NCBI GenBank assembly: GCA_025453525.1
Contig: JALOQD010000004.1
Span: forward strand, 1 to 37,545
DNA length: 37,545 bases
Source of the DNA: Myxococcota bacterium
GTDB taxonomy: Bacteria; Myxococcota_A; Polyangia; JAAYKL01
Direction: 5' to 3'
Positions 27,245-35,458 of the stretch are shown here, piece by piece. The translations under genes were made by a program, and so were the position numbers. Numbering within the stretch: position 1 is the first letter of the stretch; every line of letters starts with the position of its first letter. Under the pieces are notes generated by a model. That model was given only the letters and a program-made list of their open reading frames with translations, was not told the origin of the DNA and made no database searches.

Positions 27245-28732
27245 TCACCGCACACGCAGCTCGGCGAGGCATGCCGGACCTTTTCCGGCGATTTTTTCAA
27301 CGCTCATTTTGAGCTTGGTCGCTGGCTTGCTGTTGAGCTTAATCGTTTGAAAATAATTATCATTTGGGTCAAGCTCAAACGACTTGGCCGAGGTATTCCC
27401 AGCGCCCAGAAGCTCAATCCGCACCGCGGCAAGACGGCCTCCTTCCAAGGCGCTGCAGACGGTCGAGAGACGAAGCTCCCGAATCGCCGTAGGCTTGTCC
27501 AGACTGAGAACCGCGACTTGGCCTGGCATGAGCCTGGCTGTCGTGGAAAAACTGCGATCAAGGGCCCGCTCGAGACCGGGAGAGAGCGCCGCGACCGAGA
27601 GATCCTTGGGAGATTCAGCGTAGTCCAGGGCGTCGCACAGGCTTTGAAGGAGCGATACGGCAGCGGTAATGCGTCGGGCGCGGTCTGCTGGCGTCTCGAC
27701 CTGGGGCGGCACCGGGGACAACTGCGCAACGGCCGTTGAGAAGCTCTTGGGCCAAGCGGGCGCCTCCTTGGTCGCTGCGAGGCTCGCCTCGATGATGGAC
27801 CAGGCTTCCGACAGCGAGGTGAGTCGCCGGACCAGAACTTCAGGGCGATCTTCGAAAAGCGGGCCCTTTTTATAAAGAGCGACGAGCGCTGCAGGCACCG
27901 AAGCACTTTTCAAAATGCCTTGCTCGATCAGCTGACCCAGCGCCGAGTACCAAGTGTCAAAGCTTCCGCCCGGCGTGCTCTCGTGGACAAACGCCGCGTC
28001 TCTTCGATCAATCTCGTAGTAATGCCAGGGAAAGTGCTTGCGCAGGAGGAACTCGCCGAGCGCAGACAGCGCAGCTGGATCCTTGGGCCGTCTTCTGGCG
28101 AGTTGTCGCAGACGATCAAGGTCATCGCCTGCGCCGCAGCGACCGAGGGCCCGAGCCCCGGTGCTCACTTGTGATTCGAAATCCGAGTCGAGCGCTTTGC
28201 GGAGAACCGCGAGCCCTGCTCCGTCTCCAGCGCAAGCGAGGCGCTCTGCCGCTGCGAGGCGAACCACCGGCGCCTCGGAATCGAGCTCAAAGCGCAGCCT
28301 GGCGATGAGAGCGCGGTCACCTGCTCGGACTCGAATCTCGGTGAGCTTGTCCGAAAGCCCTTGCCAAGAGATTTGTTTCTGAAGGCGCTGCAGCTCTTCC
28401 CGGTCTGCGGGAGTGCCCAACTGAGCAAGTCGAGACGCGATGGCCATTTTCGTTCGAGGCTCGGTCGCGATCCGCAGCATGTCGACGAGGATGGGCCTCG
28501 GCAGGGAGGCAATCCAAGCCTCGAGCAACGCCGGATGGGCCGAGGTGGCCGACAGCGCGTCGATCTCGCCGCGCAGGACCAGCCACGCGTCGACGAAGGC
28601 GTTGCCGCGCAAGCTCTGTTGCGGCGGCACGTCGGGTAGCCTCTGAGCTGCGGCGGGCAAAGCGACGGCCAGAGCCATGGCGAAAGCAACGAACAGAGGA
28701 GCTTGGCGGAATGAGAATCTCGGTTTGTGCAC
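27245..28732 (-). CDS. Secreted HEAT-repeat protein with C-terminal discoidin-like domain
   Basis: 495 residues. A signal peptide (about 1-29) ends in PAAAQR. Residues about 85-235 look like HEAT repeats (APVVRLAAAERLACAGDGAG, STGARALGRCGAGDDLDRL). The last 130 residues, with RELRLSTVCSALEGGR, VRIELLGAG and the closing CLAELRVR, resemble a galactose-binding/discoidin fold of the NADase-type glycan-binding kind (paired strands and a final AEL-V strand). That suggests binding to polysaccharide or a surface, but this is my reading of motif shape. The ATG at 28732 is 2 nt after the PilZ stop, so the two are co-translated. Confidence 0.83.
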   Translation of the reverse strand: MHKPRFSFRQAPLFVAFAMALAVALPAAAQRLPDVPPQQSLRGNAFVDAWLVLRGEIDALSATSAHPALLEAWIASLPRPILVDMLRIATEPRTKMAIASRLAQLGTPADREELQRLQKQISWQGLSDKLTEIRVRAGDRALIARLRFELDSEAPVVRLAAAERLACAGDGAGLAVLRKALDSDFESQVSTGARALGRCGAGDDLDRLRQLARRRPKDPAALSALGEFLLRKHFPWHYYEIDRRDAAFVHESTPGGSFDTWYSALGQLIEQGILKSASVPAALVALYKKGPLFEDRPEVLVRRLTSLSEAWSIIEASLAATKEAPAWPKSFSTAVAQLSPVPPQVETPADRARRITAAVSLLQSLCDALDYAESPKDLSVAALSPGLERALDRSFSTTARLMPGQVAVLSLDKPTAIRELRLSTVCSALEGGRLAAVRIELLGAGNTSAKSFELDPNDNYFQTIKLNSKPATKLKMSVEKIAGKGPACLAELRVR

Positions 28733-28734
28733 GT

Positions 28735-29442
28735 TTAGTCGTCGTAGAAAATGGGCTGACGGTACCGAACGAAGGCCTCAATGGCGTGTTGGTCCTGCTC
28801 CGTCAGAGCGGTGAACTGGACGCCCATGCCCGGCATGTGTTCGGCATCCGAATCTCCACCCTGGTACTCGCGCACCCAGCGCACCACGCCTTCGGCACTC
28901 ACCAGGTGGCCGTCCGGCAGGGTGAAGTTGATGGTCATGGGCGAGCCAATGGTCCGCACGTCGTACGTGGCGATGAAAATGCCGCCGGTCGAGATGTCCT
29001 CCGTTAATCCCATGAAGAAGTTGCTGTCTGACTCGATGCCGATCTCCGCTTGGATATCGAGCCGCCGAGCTTGGCGGCGTTCAGAGCCTGTCCCCATCTT
29101 CGCAGGGCCAGGCGACCCTGGCAAGCCAGAAGGCCTGTCGGCCATTTTCGATAATGGATAGAGAATCGCCAAGGTGCGAGCGACGCTGCGGCTCGCCTCC
29201 TCGAAGCGCTCCTCTCCGGCTTGCTGAATGAGCTCAAGCGCCCGCCGCAGATGATCCATGGCGTAGCCTGAGCGCTGGGAGACCTCCGAGGCCGCCACCG
29301 AGCTGACGGACATTTGCCTAAAGGATTTCTCGATGGCTTCTCGCGCCTGGGCGGGCAGTTCGAGCGCTTGAGCGAGCCTGGCCACGACTGAGAGAGACTC
29401 CACTGCCCTGGCATACGAGTTTTGAAAATCGGTTTGGGACAT
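28735..29442 (-). CDS. PilZ-domain protein (myxobacterial type)
   Basis: 235 residues from the ATG at 29442, which has GGGGAG at a good distance. The N-terminal half is helical (about 1-100). The C-terminal PilZ domain starts at SERRQARRLDIQAEIGI: the RRxxR of this motif plus the later DISTGGIFI (D/N-x-S-x-x-G) are the two c-di-GMP contact motifs, so ligand binding is likely. It follows the TIGR02266-type layout seen in Myxococcus. It probably acts as a cytoplasmic c-di-GMP effector. It sits divergently to the response regulator gene and 2 nt before the secreted HEAT protein gene, which implies c-di-GMP control of that exported product by co-expression. Confidence 0.92.
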   Translation of the reverse strand: MSQTDFQNSYARAVESLSVVARLAQALELPAQAREAIEKSFRQMSVSSVAASEVSQRSGYAMDHLRRALELIQQAGEERFEEASRSVARTLAILYPLSKMADRPSGLPGSPGPAKMGTGSERRQARRLDIQAEIGIESDSNFFMGLTEDISTGGIFIATYDVRTIGSPMTINFTLPDGHLVSAEGVVRWVREYQGGDSDAEHMPGMGVQFTALTEQDQHAIEAFVRYRQPIFYDD

Positions 29443-29535
29443 CACACTCCCCTTGGGCGCCGGGCTTTTTTGCAACTTCCGTCCACGGCGCCGCGTAGTA
29501 GAATGAGCGGCGGAATTGGTAAAAGGTTAACGGGT

Positions 29536-29564
29536 TTTTCTGTTCAGGCAACTAGGGTTATGAT
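29536..29564 (+). promoter_or_regulatory. Possible promoter for the response regulator-ruvX-mltG run
   Basis: TATGAT (29559-29564, 5/6) lies 17 nt after a weak TTTTCT (29536-29541). The transcript would start near 29571, about 48 nt before the ATG at 29619. The -35 is poor, so an activator may be needed. Confidence 0.35.
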
Positions 29565-29618
29565 GTTCTCTCTTTGGCGCGGGCTTTTCCCGAAGAGGCC
29601 ACTGGCTGATGGTACACC

Positions 29619-30917
29619 ATGACCACGATACTTGTTATAGATGACGATAGGCTCCTTCGGGCCGAGGTGCGAAAAGCGCTCGGCACACAGGGCTTCGAGA
29701 TCTTCGAGGCCGAGGACGGCCAAGAGGGCCTGGCGGCTGTTCAGGCGCACAAGCCAGACCTCGTGATTCTCGATTTCGTGATGCCCCGTATGAATGGCGT
29801 GCAGTTCGCCTCCTCCCTTCGATCCCTTGCGAGTTGGCAGCGAACACCCCTCATCCTTCTCTCGGGACGCACCGACGTGGTGAGTGACGAGTTTATCAAG
29901 CGCCTCGGTATTAGAGACGTGGTGAGCAAGCCCTTCGAGCCGGCGGTGCTCCTCTCTGTCGTCCGGCATGCGCTCCGCGAAAAGGAGGAGACTTCGAGTC
30001 GCAAACCTCCTTTTGCACCACCCGAGTTTCCAGCTTCTGGCAGAGACGCCACAGACCTCGAACCACTCGTTGCGCTCCTCGGCAGGCAACTTTCGGCCGA
30101 TGGTCGCTCCTCGCTCGTGCGAAGCGAGCATTTGGACCGGGCCCTCCTCGGGCTGGGAGAAGAAGAGTTGGCGCTCGTGGTCATGGCGCTCGTGGCGCGC
30201 AAAACAGGTCCTGCGCTGGTCGGCAACGTCGCGGATTTGCCCCTGGTCGACGTGCTCCAGATGCTTTGCATGCAGCGCAAGAACGGCGTACTGGAGGTCA
30301 AGAGCGGCACGAGGCGCATCCAGGTGCAGCTCACACAGGGATGCCTAGAGATGGCCGTGTTGCACAGTGCGAGGCAGGAGCATTGGCTTGGGCGCTACCT
30401 TGTGGCCGAGGAGCTCATCACACGCCAGGATTTGGAGATGCTCCTGCGCAATCGCTCGGACGGGTATCTCCTGGGTCGCCAGGTCGTGGCTCTGGGCTAC
30501 GCCACCGAGGAGGAGGTCGAAAGGGCACTCGCCCGGCAGACCGAGGACATTCTCTACGAGGCTTTGCGCTGGCCGCACGGAACCTTTGTATTTCGCGCCG
30601 GTGCTCGGTTGTTCAAGAGCTTTGAGTCGAAAAATCGGCTCAACGCTTCGGGTGTCATCATGGAGGGTCTGCGCCGCATCGACGAATGGCGGCTGTTCGA
30701 GCGGAAGATCCCTCACCTCGACATCGTCCTCAACCCTTGCACCACGGCTGCGGCGACTGTGCTGTTCGAAGAGCTGTCCACCGAGGAAGCGTTCGTGTAC
30801 AGCCTGGTGAATGGGCTGCGCTCGGTGCGCAATATCGTGGACGAGGCAGAGCTCGATTCTTTCACCGCCTGCCAATACCTGCACCGCTTGGTTCAAGTCG
30901 GCCTCGTGGCCCGCTAG
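29619..30917 (+). CDS. Response regulator with C-terminal PATAN/DUF4388 module
   Basis: 432 residues. The receiver domain is complete: acidic pocket D8-D9-D10, phospho-acceptor Asp52 in VILDFVMP, Ser82 and Lys104 in VSKPFEP. After a linker (about 122-190) comes a DUF4388/PATAN domain (about 205-330): LPLVDVLQMLCMQRKNGVLEV, then GCLEMAVLHSARQEHWLGRYLV and LGRQVVALGYATEEEVERAL. No DNA-binding domain is visible, so output is by protein contact. PATAN proteins are known in gliding, pili and exopolysaccharide control in cyanobacteria and myxobacteria. No histidine kinase gene is adjacent. It is 14 nt before ruvX, a curious pairing with cell-wall and recombination genes. Confidence 0.92.
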   Translation: MTTILVIDDDRLLRAEVRKALGTQGFEIFEAEDGQEGLAAVQAHKPDLVILDFVMPRMNGVQFASSLRSLASWQRTPLILLSGRTDVVSDEFIKRLGIRDVVSKPFEPAVLLSVVRHALREKEETSSRKPPFAPPEFPASGRDATDLEPLVALLGRQLSADGRSSLVRSEHLDRALLGLGEEELALVVMALVARKTGPALVGNVADLPLVDVLQMLCMQRKNGVLEVKSGTRRIQVQLTQGCLEMAVLHSARQEHWLGRYLVAEELITRQDLEMLLRNRSDGYLLGRQVVALGYATEEEVERALARQTEDILYEALRWPHGTFVFRAGARLFKSFESKNRLNASGVIMEGLRRIDEWRLFERKIPHLDIVLNPCTTAAATVLFEELSTEEAFVYSLVNGLRSVRNIVDEAELDSFTACQYLHRLVQVGLVAR

Positions 30918-30931
30918 GAGGAGAAGAGAAC

Positions 30932-31354
30932 GTGCGCGTTTTGGGTCTAGACATTGGGACACGCCGCATCGGAGTGGCTTTGTCCGACGAGAGCCGCATC
31001 ATCGCCTCCCCGCTTCTCACCCTCGACGTTTCTCCTGGGGTGGATCCTGTTCCGCGTCTCGTGGCCCTGTGCCAGGAGCACGAGGTCAGCACCGTGGTCG
31101 TCGGTCTACCCCTTTCTTTGTCCGGGGGAGCCTCTGGCCGCAGCGCACGACTTGCGCAAGCGCTCGGCAAGCGCATCGAACAGGCCACTCAATTCGAAAT
31201 TGTTTTTATCGATGAGCGGTTTTCGTCGACCCAGGCCAACCGTCTTCTCATCGACGCAGGACAAAGGCGGGCCGAGCGACGCCAGGTCGTAGACAAGGTC
31301 GCGGCGGCTCTCATTCTTCAGGTGTACCTCGATGGCCAAGAGAAAAACTCGTAA
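30932..31354 (+). CDS. ruvX: Holliday junction resolvase-like protein RuvX (YqgF)
   Basis: 140 residues, the family length. The start is GTG 30932, with AGGAGG upstream. The RNase-H-like fold has LGLDIGTRRIGVALSD (first catalytic Asp), VVVGLPLSLSGG and the FIDERFSST segment with the conserved Glu, then VDKVAAALILQ with the last Asp. YqgF is needed for 16S rRNA 5'-end processing in E. coli and has been described as a putative Holliday junction resolvase. Its end overlaps the mltG start by 23 nt; ruvX/yqgF next to mltG is a recurring gene order in bacteria. Confidence 0.95.
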   Translation: MRVLGLDIGTRRIGVALSDESRIIASPLLTLDVSPGVDPVPRLVALCQEHEVSTVVVGLPLSLSGGASGRSARLAQALGKRIEQATQFEIVFIDERFSSTQANRLLIDAGQRRAERRQVVDKVAAALILQVYLDGQEKNS

Positions 31355-32405
31355 GACTTCTGCTCTCGCCCGCGCAGCGCTGTGCGGGGCGCTGGCCATG
31401 GTGCTCGCGTCGGCTGCCGTGGCCTTGGACCTCTTGTTTTTCTACCCTGACAGACCGAGCCGTTCGCCAGGCGAAATCGTCACCGTAGATATTCCCAACA
31501 ACGTCGGACCCAATGGCCTGGCGGAGGTTTTGCGCGAGGCTGAAGTGCTCGGTTCGCCCCGCAAGTTCTCCCTGTGGCTTCGGCTGACAGGAGGCCTTAG
31601 CCGCGTCCGCTCCGGCGAGGTCGACCTTCGGCCTGGCATGACGCCGAGGGAGCTGCTCGATTCCATGGCAGAGGCTGGCCAGCAGCTCGGACAGCGCGTC
31701 ACGATCCCCGAGGGCTTCACGGTCAGGCGCATCGCGCAGGCTGTGGAAAAGGCCGGTGTTGCCCGTGCGAAGGACATCGTCGCCCTGGCCACTGATAGGG
31801 AATTCATAGGCACGCTCGGCATCGACTCGACAACCCTCGAGGGCTTCCTGTTTCCCGATACCTACTACTTTCACAAAGATGAAGGCGCTCGGGCCGTGCT
31901 CTCCACCCTTGCCCGCACTCTGCCGCGCAAGCTCGAGAAGGCGGGTCTCGATCCGCGGCGGGTCGATCTGCAGACCCTCATTCTCGCCTCCATCGTTCAG
32001 GCCGAGGCCAAGCTCGCCGACGAGATGCCGACCATCGCCGGCGTCTACCGAAATCGGTTGGAGAGCCTAGAGTTTCCCTCTCGGCTGCTCCAGGCTGATC
32101 CCACAGTCGCCTATGGCTGTGAGCCTCTCGTGGGCCAAGCTCCACCTTCGTGCCGGCTCTTTACTGGTGTGCTCACGAGAAGTCAGCTCGATGACCCTGC
32201 CAACGCACACAACACCTACACTCACCCAGGGCTTCCACCCACGCCCATCTGCTCACCGGGTCTTTTGGCCATTCGGGCCGCGCTCCAGCCCGCCAACGTG
32301 CCGTATCTCTTTTTCGTCGCGCAGGGAAATACCGGACGACACCTCTTCTCCACGACACTCGCCGAGCACAATGACGCTGTGCGGCGATACCGCGAGAGTT
32401 TGTAA
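31332..32405 (+). CDS. mltG: Endolytic peptidoglycan transglycosylase MltG
   Basis: 357 residues. A basic N-terminus (MAKRKTRK) is followed by one transmembrane helix (about 12-35). The periplasmic part has a LysM-like region (about 52-115) and the YceG/MltG catalytic domain with VTIPEGFTVRRIAQAV, LEGFLFPDTY, LILASIVQAEA and LQADPTVAYG, then NTYTHPGLPPTPICSPG. The active-site motif usually written ASIVEKE reads ASIVQAE here; the second Glu, taken as catalytic, is kept. It cuts nascent glycan strands near the membrane and terminates polymerisation. The start overlaps ruvX by 23 nt with AGGTG upstream. Confidence 0.95.
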   Translation: MAKRKTRKTSALARAALCGALAMVLASAAVALDLLFFYPDRPSRSPGEIVTVDIPNNVGPNGLAEVLREAEVLGSPRKFSLWLRLTGGLSRVRSGEVDLRPGMTPRELLDSMAEAGQQLGQRVTIPEGFTVRRIAQAVEKAGVARAKDIVALATDREFIGTLGIDSTTLEGFLFPDTYYFHKDEGARAVLSTLARTLPRKLEKAGLDPRRVDLQTLILASIVQAEAKLADEMPTIAGVYRNRLESLEFPSRLLQADPTVAYGCEPLVGQAPPSCRLFTGVLTRSQLDDPANAHNTYTHPGLPPTPICSPGLLAIRAALQPANVPYLFFVAQGNTGRHLFSTTLAEHNDAVRRYRESL

Positions 32406-32411
32406 ATCAAG

Positions 32412-32476
32412 TGGGCGCCATTCGCCCAGAATCTTGGAACAAAAAAAAGCATTTTGTTTGGCTCTCGGAGGGAGCC
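32412..32476. terminator. Hairpins between converging mltG and the vWA gene
   Basis: A perfect 6-bp stem TGGGCG-CCATT-CGCCCA (32412-32428) lies just after the mltG stop. A second stem GGCTC...GAGCC (32460-32476) lies just after the vWA stop on the other strand. Between them is an A8 tract (32441-32448) that can pair weakly with TTTTGTT, and that reads as T8 for the minus-strand transcript about 11 nt after its hairpin. The distances are not ideal for a textbook intrinsic terminator. Confidence 0.35.
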
Positions 32477-32481
32477 GGGAG

Positions 32482-33693
32482 CTATTTGACGGGCTGCGCG
32501 TCTTTGGACTGACAGCCGAACTTGATGAGCATTTGGGCGTCGGGCCGCCCTTGGATCCACTGGCACGTTTGGGGACACACGATGATCTTTGTCGGGGCAG
32601 CCGCGTCGTCGTAGTACCACCCGTGCTCCACGGCGGCGCAATCCGCCTCTTGCGACACCTTGCCTAGCTCGAGGCTCGTGGCTCCGTCCTCAAAAACGAC
32701 GTTGACCTTTTGGGGATCGAGCACTTCATCGCCCGGAGGGACGGGGAGGGTCCACTGGCAGGGCATTTTGACATGGGTGATCACTTCGGTGGTGATCTGG
32801 TCAAAAACCACATCGAACTCGTTGTCCTTCTGGACGCACAGGTCGCCGAAAACACCTCCGGTCCCGGCGATGAGCTCCTTGTAGACCGCGCCCTCGTTCG
32901 CCGAGTACTCCTCGCACTGCGCAGTGGCGTTGTCGCCGGTGCGATCGGTCTTGGAGACGATGCCGTGAAACATCCAGTCCGCGCCGAACTGGCCATTTGC
33001 CCAAGCTATGAACTCGGCCGCGGTCATGCGCGAGTCGTCGTCGCTGACCACCACGAAATGGACGAACCCCCCGGGGCTCATGTACTCCTGCCAACCTTCT
33101 TCCTGGCAGCCGTCCTTGCTCCAACACGCAACAATCGTCTCGAGCGCGTCGTGAGAACGCACTGTTTCGGGAATGTGCCAAAAGAGCTCGGCCGGATTCG
33201 AGTCGTCTGGGCAGGTTCCGCTCCCAAGCGGAGGCGAGACACACATGCCGTCTCCACTGCTGGTCGGGTCATCGAGCGGTTTGGCGATGAGCACGATGTG
33301 GACATCGATATCGGGATTGGCGCCAAATTTCTGGGCAAACCGGTTGTTGATGTTGTCCTGGACCATCTCTGTCTCCGCATTCATGCTCCCCGAGGTGTCG
33401 ACAGCGATGATCAAATTGGTTTTAGCGCTGTGCTTTTCCGCCGTGGCCTTGGTTTCCGTGCAGGCCTCGAAGTCATTCGTATCCGAAGCCGATGAGCTGT
33501 CTCCCTGGTGGACTGAATCGGTCACGCTCTCGGTGGTTTTCGACCCGTCATCGGTATTCACGCCCTGGTCCGCTGCGCCAGTCCCGGCGTCCTTCTCCTC
33601 CCCGCTGCCCTGCTTGGAGCACCCAACGAGGAAATTCGGCGATATCCCGATGACGAGTGCAGATAGGAAGATCATCCGTGCTAGAGAACGCAT
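32482..33693 (-). CDS. von Willebrand factor A-domain lipoprotein
   Basis: 403 residues. A lipoprotein signal ends in LVGC (Cys25). A Ser/Thr/Asp/Glu-rich linker runs to about residue 75. The vWA domain starts with NLIIAVDTSGSMN; DxSxS at 99-103 is the MIDAS metal site. Further along, HFVVVSDDDSRMT is the conserved metal-site aspartate strand. The domain carries several Cys (GMCVSPPLGSGTCPDD, CWSKDGCQ, and three near the C-terminus including CPQTCQW), suggesting disulfides in an exposed outer-membrane protein. AAGGAGG precedes the ATG at 33693. It probably binds a surface partner or adhesin; the exact role is unknown. Confidence 0.9.
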   Translation of the reverse strand: MRSLARMIFLSALVIGISPNFLVGCSKQGSGEEKDAGTGAADQGVNTDDGSKTTESVTDSVHQGDSSSASDTNDFEACTETKATAEKHSAKTNLIIAVDTSGSMNAETEMVQDNINNRFAQKFGANPDIDVHIVLIAKPLDDPTSSGDGMCVSPPLGSGTCPDDSNPAELFWHIPETVRSHDALETIVACWSKDGCQEEGWQEYMSPGGFVHFVVVSDDDSRMTAAEFIAWANGQFGADWMFHGIVSKTDRTGDNATAQCEEYSANEGAVYKELIAGTGGVFGDLCVQKDNEFDVVFDQITTEVITHVKMPCQWTLPVPPGDEVLDPQKVNVVFEDGATSLELGKVSQEADCAAVEHGWYYDDAAAPTKIIVCPQTCQWIQGRPDAQMLIKFGCQSKDAQPVK

Positions 33694-33787
33694 TATAGTC
33701 GCCTCCTTCTAGATTTTGGGCACAAAAATATCTCTGTTGCTTTCTTGGCGTGGAGTTAGTGGTCATCATCGGCCAAAAAAACGACAC

Positions 33788-33809
33788 AATTTCTTTTGAA
33801 AAAGAAATT
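33788..33809. repeat. 22-bp AT-rich palindrome upstream of the vWA gene
   Basis: AATTTCTTTT/GA/AAAAGAAATT is a perfect 10-bp inverted repeat around GA, about 95 nt before the vWA ATG and after the DUF4105 stop. On the minus strand a T7 run follows after about 6 nt, so it could act as a weak terminator of the DUF4105 transcript or as an operator for the vWA gene. A second palindrome, CGCAAAGGTTTGCG (33840-33853), with a 6-bp arm, lies between it and the stop. Confidence 0.45.
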
Positions 33810-33871
33810 TCCTTGAGCAATGAGGCCGCGTAGCGATGCCGCAAAGGTTTGCGCCGCTGCGGACGAGCCGC

Positions 33872-35110
33872 TCACCAGCGCAACCGAGCGAAGACTTTGG
33901 AGCGAAAAAGAGCCGCAAGCACGAGGACGTCGAGCGCCGCCGCAAAGGCCAGGAACCCGGCGTTGTCTTGCGGGTGGAGCCGCAGCTTCAGGAGCAGCGC
34001 GACGACGACGAGCATCAGGCTCGCAAGCAGATAGCGACGGAGCCTTCGCTCGAGCTTCTCAGAGAGGACGCCGTGCCGCAGCAGCTTGAGCCCCGGAACG
34101 AAAAGCCACAAATGCGTGGGCGGAAAGGTGAGCAGGTTTTCATTATAGTGGGTGTCGTAGTGGGTTGTGATGGTCCAGAACAACAGCAGAATCAATCCGC
34201 CCAGGCCGCCGAGTAGACCCCAGGTGAGAAGGCCGAGCCCAGCGGCGCGAGCGCTCTGCTGCGGACGGGCTTTCCCAAACCCAATGGGCACGGCGATGCC
34301 GAAAAGAAGGAGCCCGACAAGGCACGCCACAACCGGAGCGTCGAACGACTCGCCCAGCGCAAAGGGGTTGATGCCCTCGCGCTTGAACAGGACACGACGA
34401 CTCGCAACGAGCGCCTCTCCTCCGGGCAGTTTGACACTGTCCAAATCCTCGGAGAGCACCTCGGGTAAGAACTCCTCATGCCAGCGATCAATGGGCTCGT
34501 CGATGGCAGGTCCCAACGCGAAGTCGATGGCCGTTCCAGATACGAGCTGGCTTCCGAGAGCCCGGCGCGTCCAGTCGCGAAAGGTGCGAGGGCTCGCCTT
34601 GCCCTTGTAAGCCTTCGCCAGGGCGCCACTCGATGCCTCGTCGAGGAGATCGCGAATGCGCGTGCAGCAATTATCGATGTAGTGGCGGTACAGATACTCG
34701 CGGTTCTCGGGCAATGCGAGCCTTGCGAGCTGTTGCACGAGCCAGGCTGTCTTTTCAGGGCCGAGGTTCAAAGTGCGAAGCATGAGGTCGCGGTCCTCGG
34801 CCTTGTAGTAGCGCAGAATCGGCGTGAGTGGTTCGGTGGACAGCCAATAGCGCAGCTCGCCCAGCGTGTATCGGAGTCGCAGGTCGGGATCGAGAAAGTC
34901 GAAAGTTCCGAAATTGTAGACGATCATCGTCTGGGCTTCGAGGTCTTCGACGACGAGCCCGATATGACCGAATCGGGAAAACAGATCGTGTCCGGGTCCG
35001 ATAGTCAAGACATGGACCGCGAGGTTTTGCGGCGTCTCAGAAGGCTCGGCCTGCGCCGAGGCAGGCAGTAGGAGCGAGATCGCGAGACAGATGGCGATGG
35101 CGACTTTCAT
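33872..35110 (-). CDS. DUF4105 (Lnb N-terminal) membrane protein
   Basis: 412 residues from the ATG at 35110, which has GGAAGGA before it. A signal peptide ends in ASAQAEP. The periplasmic domain fits DUF4105: VHVLTIGPGHDLFSRFGHIGL, VYNFGTFDFLDPDL, RYTLGELRYWL, YRHYIDNCCTRIRDLLDEA. The His in FGHIGL and the Cys pair in DNCCTR are the kind of residues expected for an NlpC/P60-like catalytic site, but activity is unproven. Five or so membrane helices follow in the C-terminal 170 residues. The gene starts 33 nt after the DUF3467 gene on the same strand. Confidence 0.88.
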   Translation of the reverse strand: MKVAIAICLAISLLLPASAQAEPSETPQNLAVHVLTIGPGHDLFSRFGHIGLVVEDLEAQTMIVYNFGTFDFLDPDLRLRYTLGELRYWLSTEPLTPILRYYKAEDRDLMLRTLNLGPEKTAWLVQQLARLALPENREYLYRHYIDNCCTRIRDLLDEASSGALAKAYKGKASPRTFRDWTRRALGSQLVSGTAIDFALGPAIDEPIDRWHEEFLPEVLSEDLDSVKLPGGEALVASRRVLFKREGINPFALGESFDAPVVACLVGLLLFGIAVPIGFGKARPQQSARAAGLGLLTWGLLGGLGGLILLLFWTITTHYDTHYNENLLTFPPTHLWLFVPGLKLLRHGVLSEKLERRLRRYLLASLMLVVVALLLKLRLHPQDNAGFLAFAAALDVLVLAALFRSKVFARLRW

Positions 35111-35143
35111 CGGCGTTCCTTCCAGCAAACGAGTCGCTTCAGT

Positions 35144-35458
35144 TTAGTGATATGTCCCCTGTGGCGCCGTTGGGTCAGGCGCGGCGATCTCTCCGAAGCA
35201 CTTCTCGTAGTTTTCCAGGAGCTTCGAAAGCCCGACGAGGAGCTTTTTCGCCGTGCGCGGATTGGCCAGCACACGGGAGACCACTTGCCCGACAGGGCGC
35301 TGAGGCTCCACGAATACAAAATCAAATACAAACTCTGCTTCGTTGTTGTGAATGACCACGAAATTGGCGTAGCTGCCCTTGGCCTGCTCATCGCTCACCT
35401 TGAGCTGCAGCTTGGGTCTCGTGGATGGCGGGTTCTTGGGGGTTTCTTCGTCAGCCAT
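35144..35458 (-). CDS. DUF3467 protein
   Basis: 104 residues. The core LKVSDEQAKGSYANFVVIHNNEAEFVFDFVFVEP and the helical end VLANPRTAKKLLVGLSKLLENYEKCFG match DUF3467, a small family of unknown function with a beta hairpin and a C-terminal helix. The ATG at 35458 overlaps the end of the ATPase/TPR gene by 8 nt, so translation is likely coupled; an alternative ATG at 35479 in the same frame is 7 codons further up, still inside that gene. No export signal, so cytoplasmic. Confidence 0.88.
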   Translation of the reverse strand: MADEETPKNPPSTRPKLQLKVSDEQAKGSYANFVVIHNNEAEFVFDFVFVEPQRPVGQVVSRVLANPRTAKKLLVGLSKLLENYEKCFGEIAAPDPTAPQGTYH

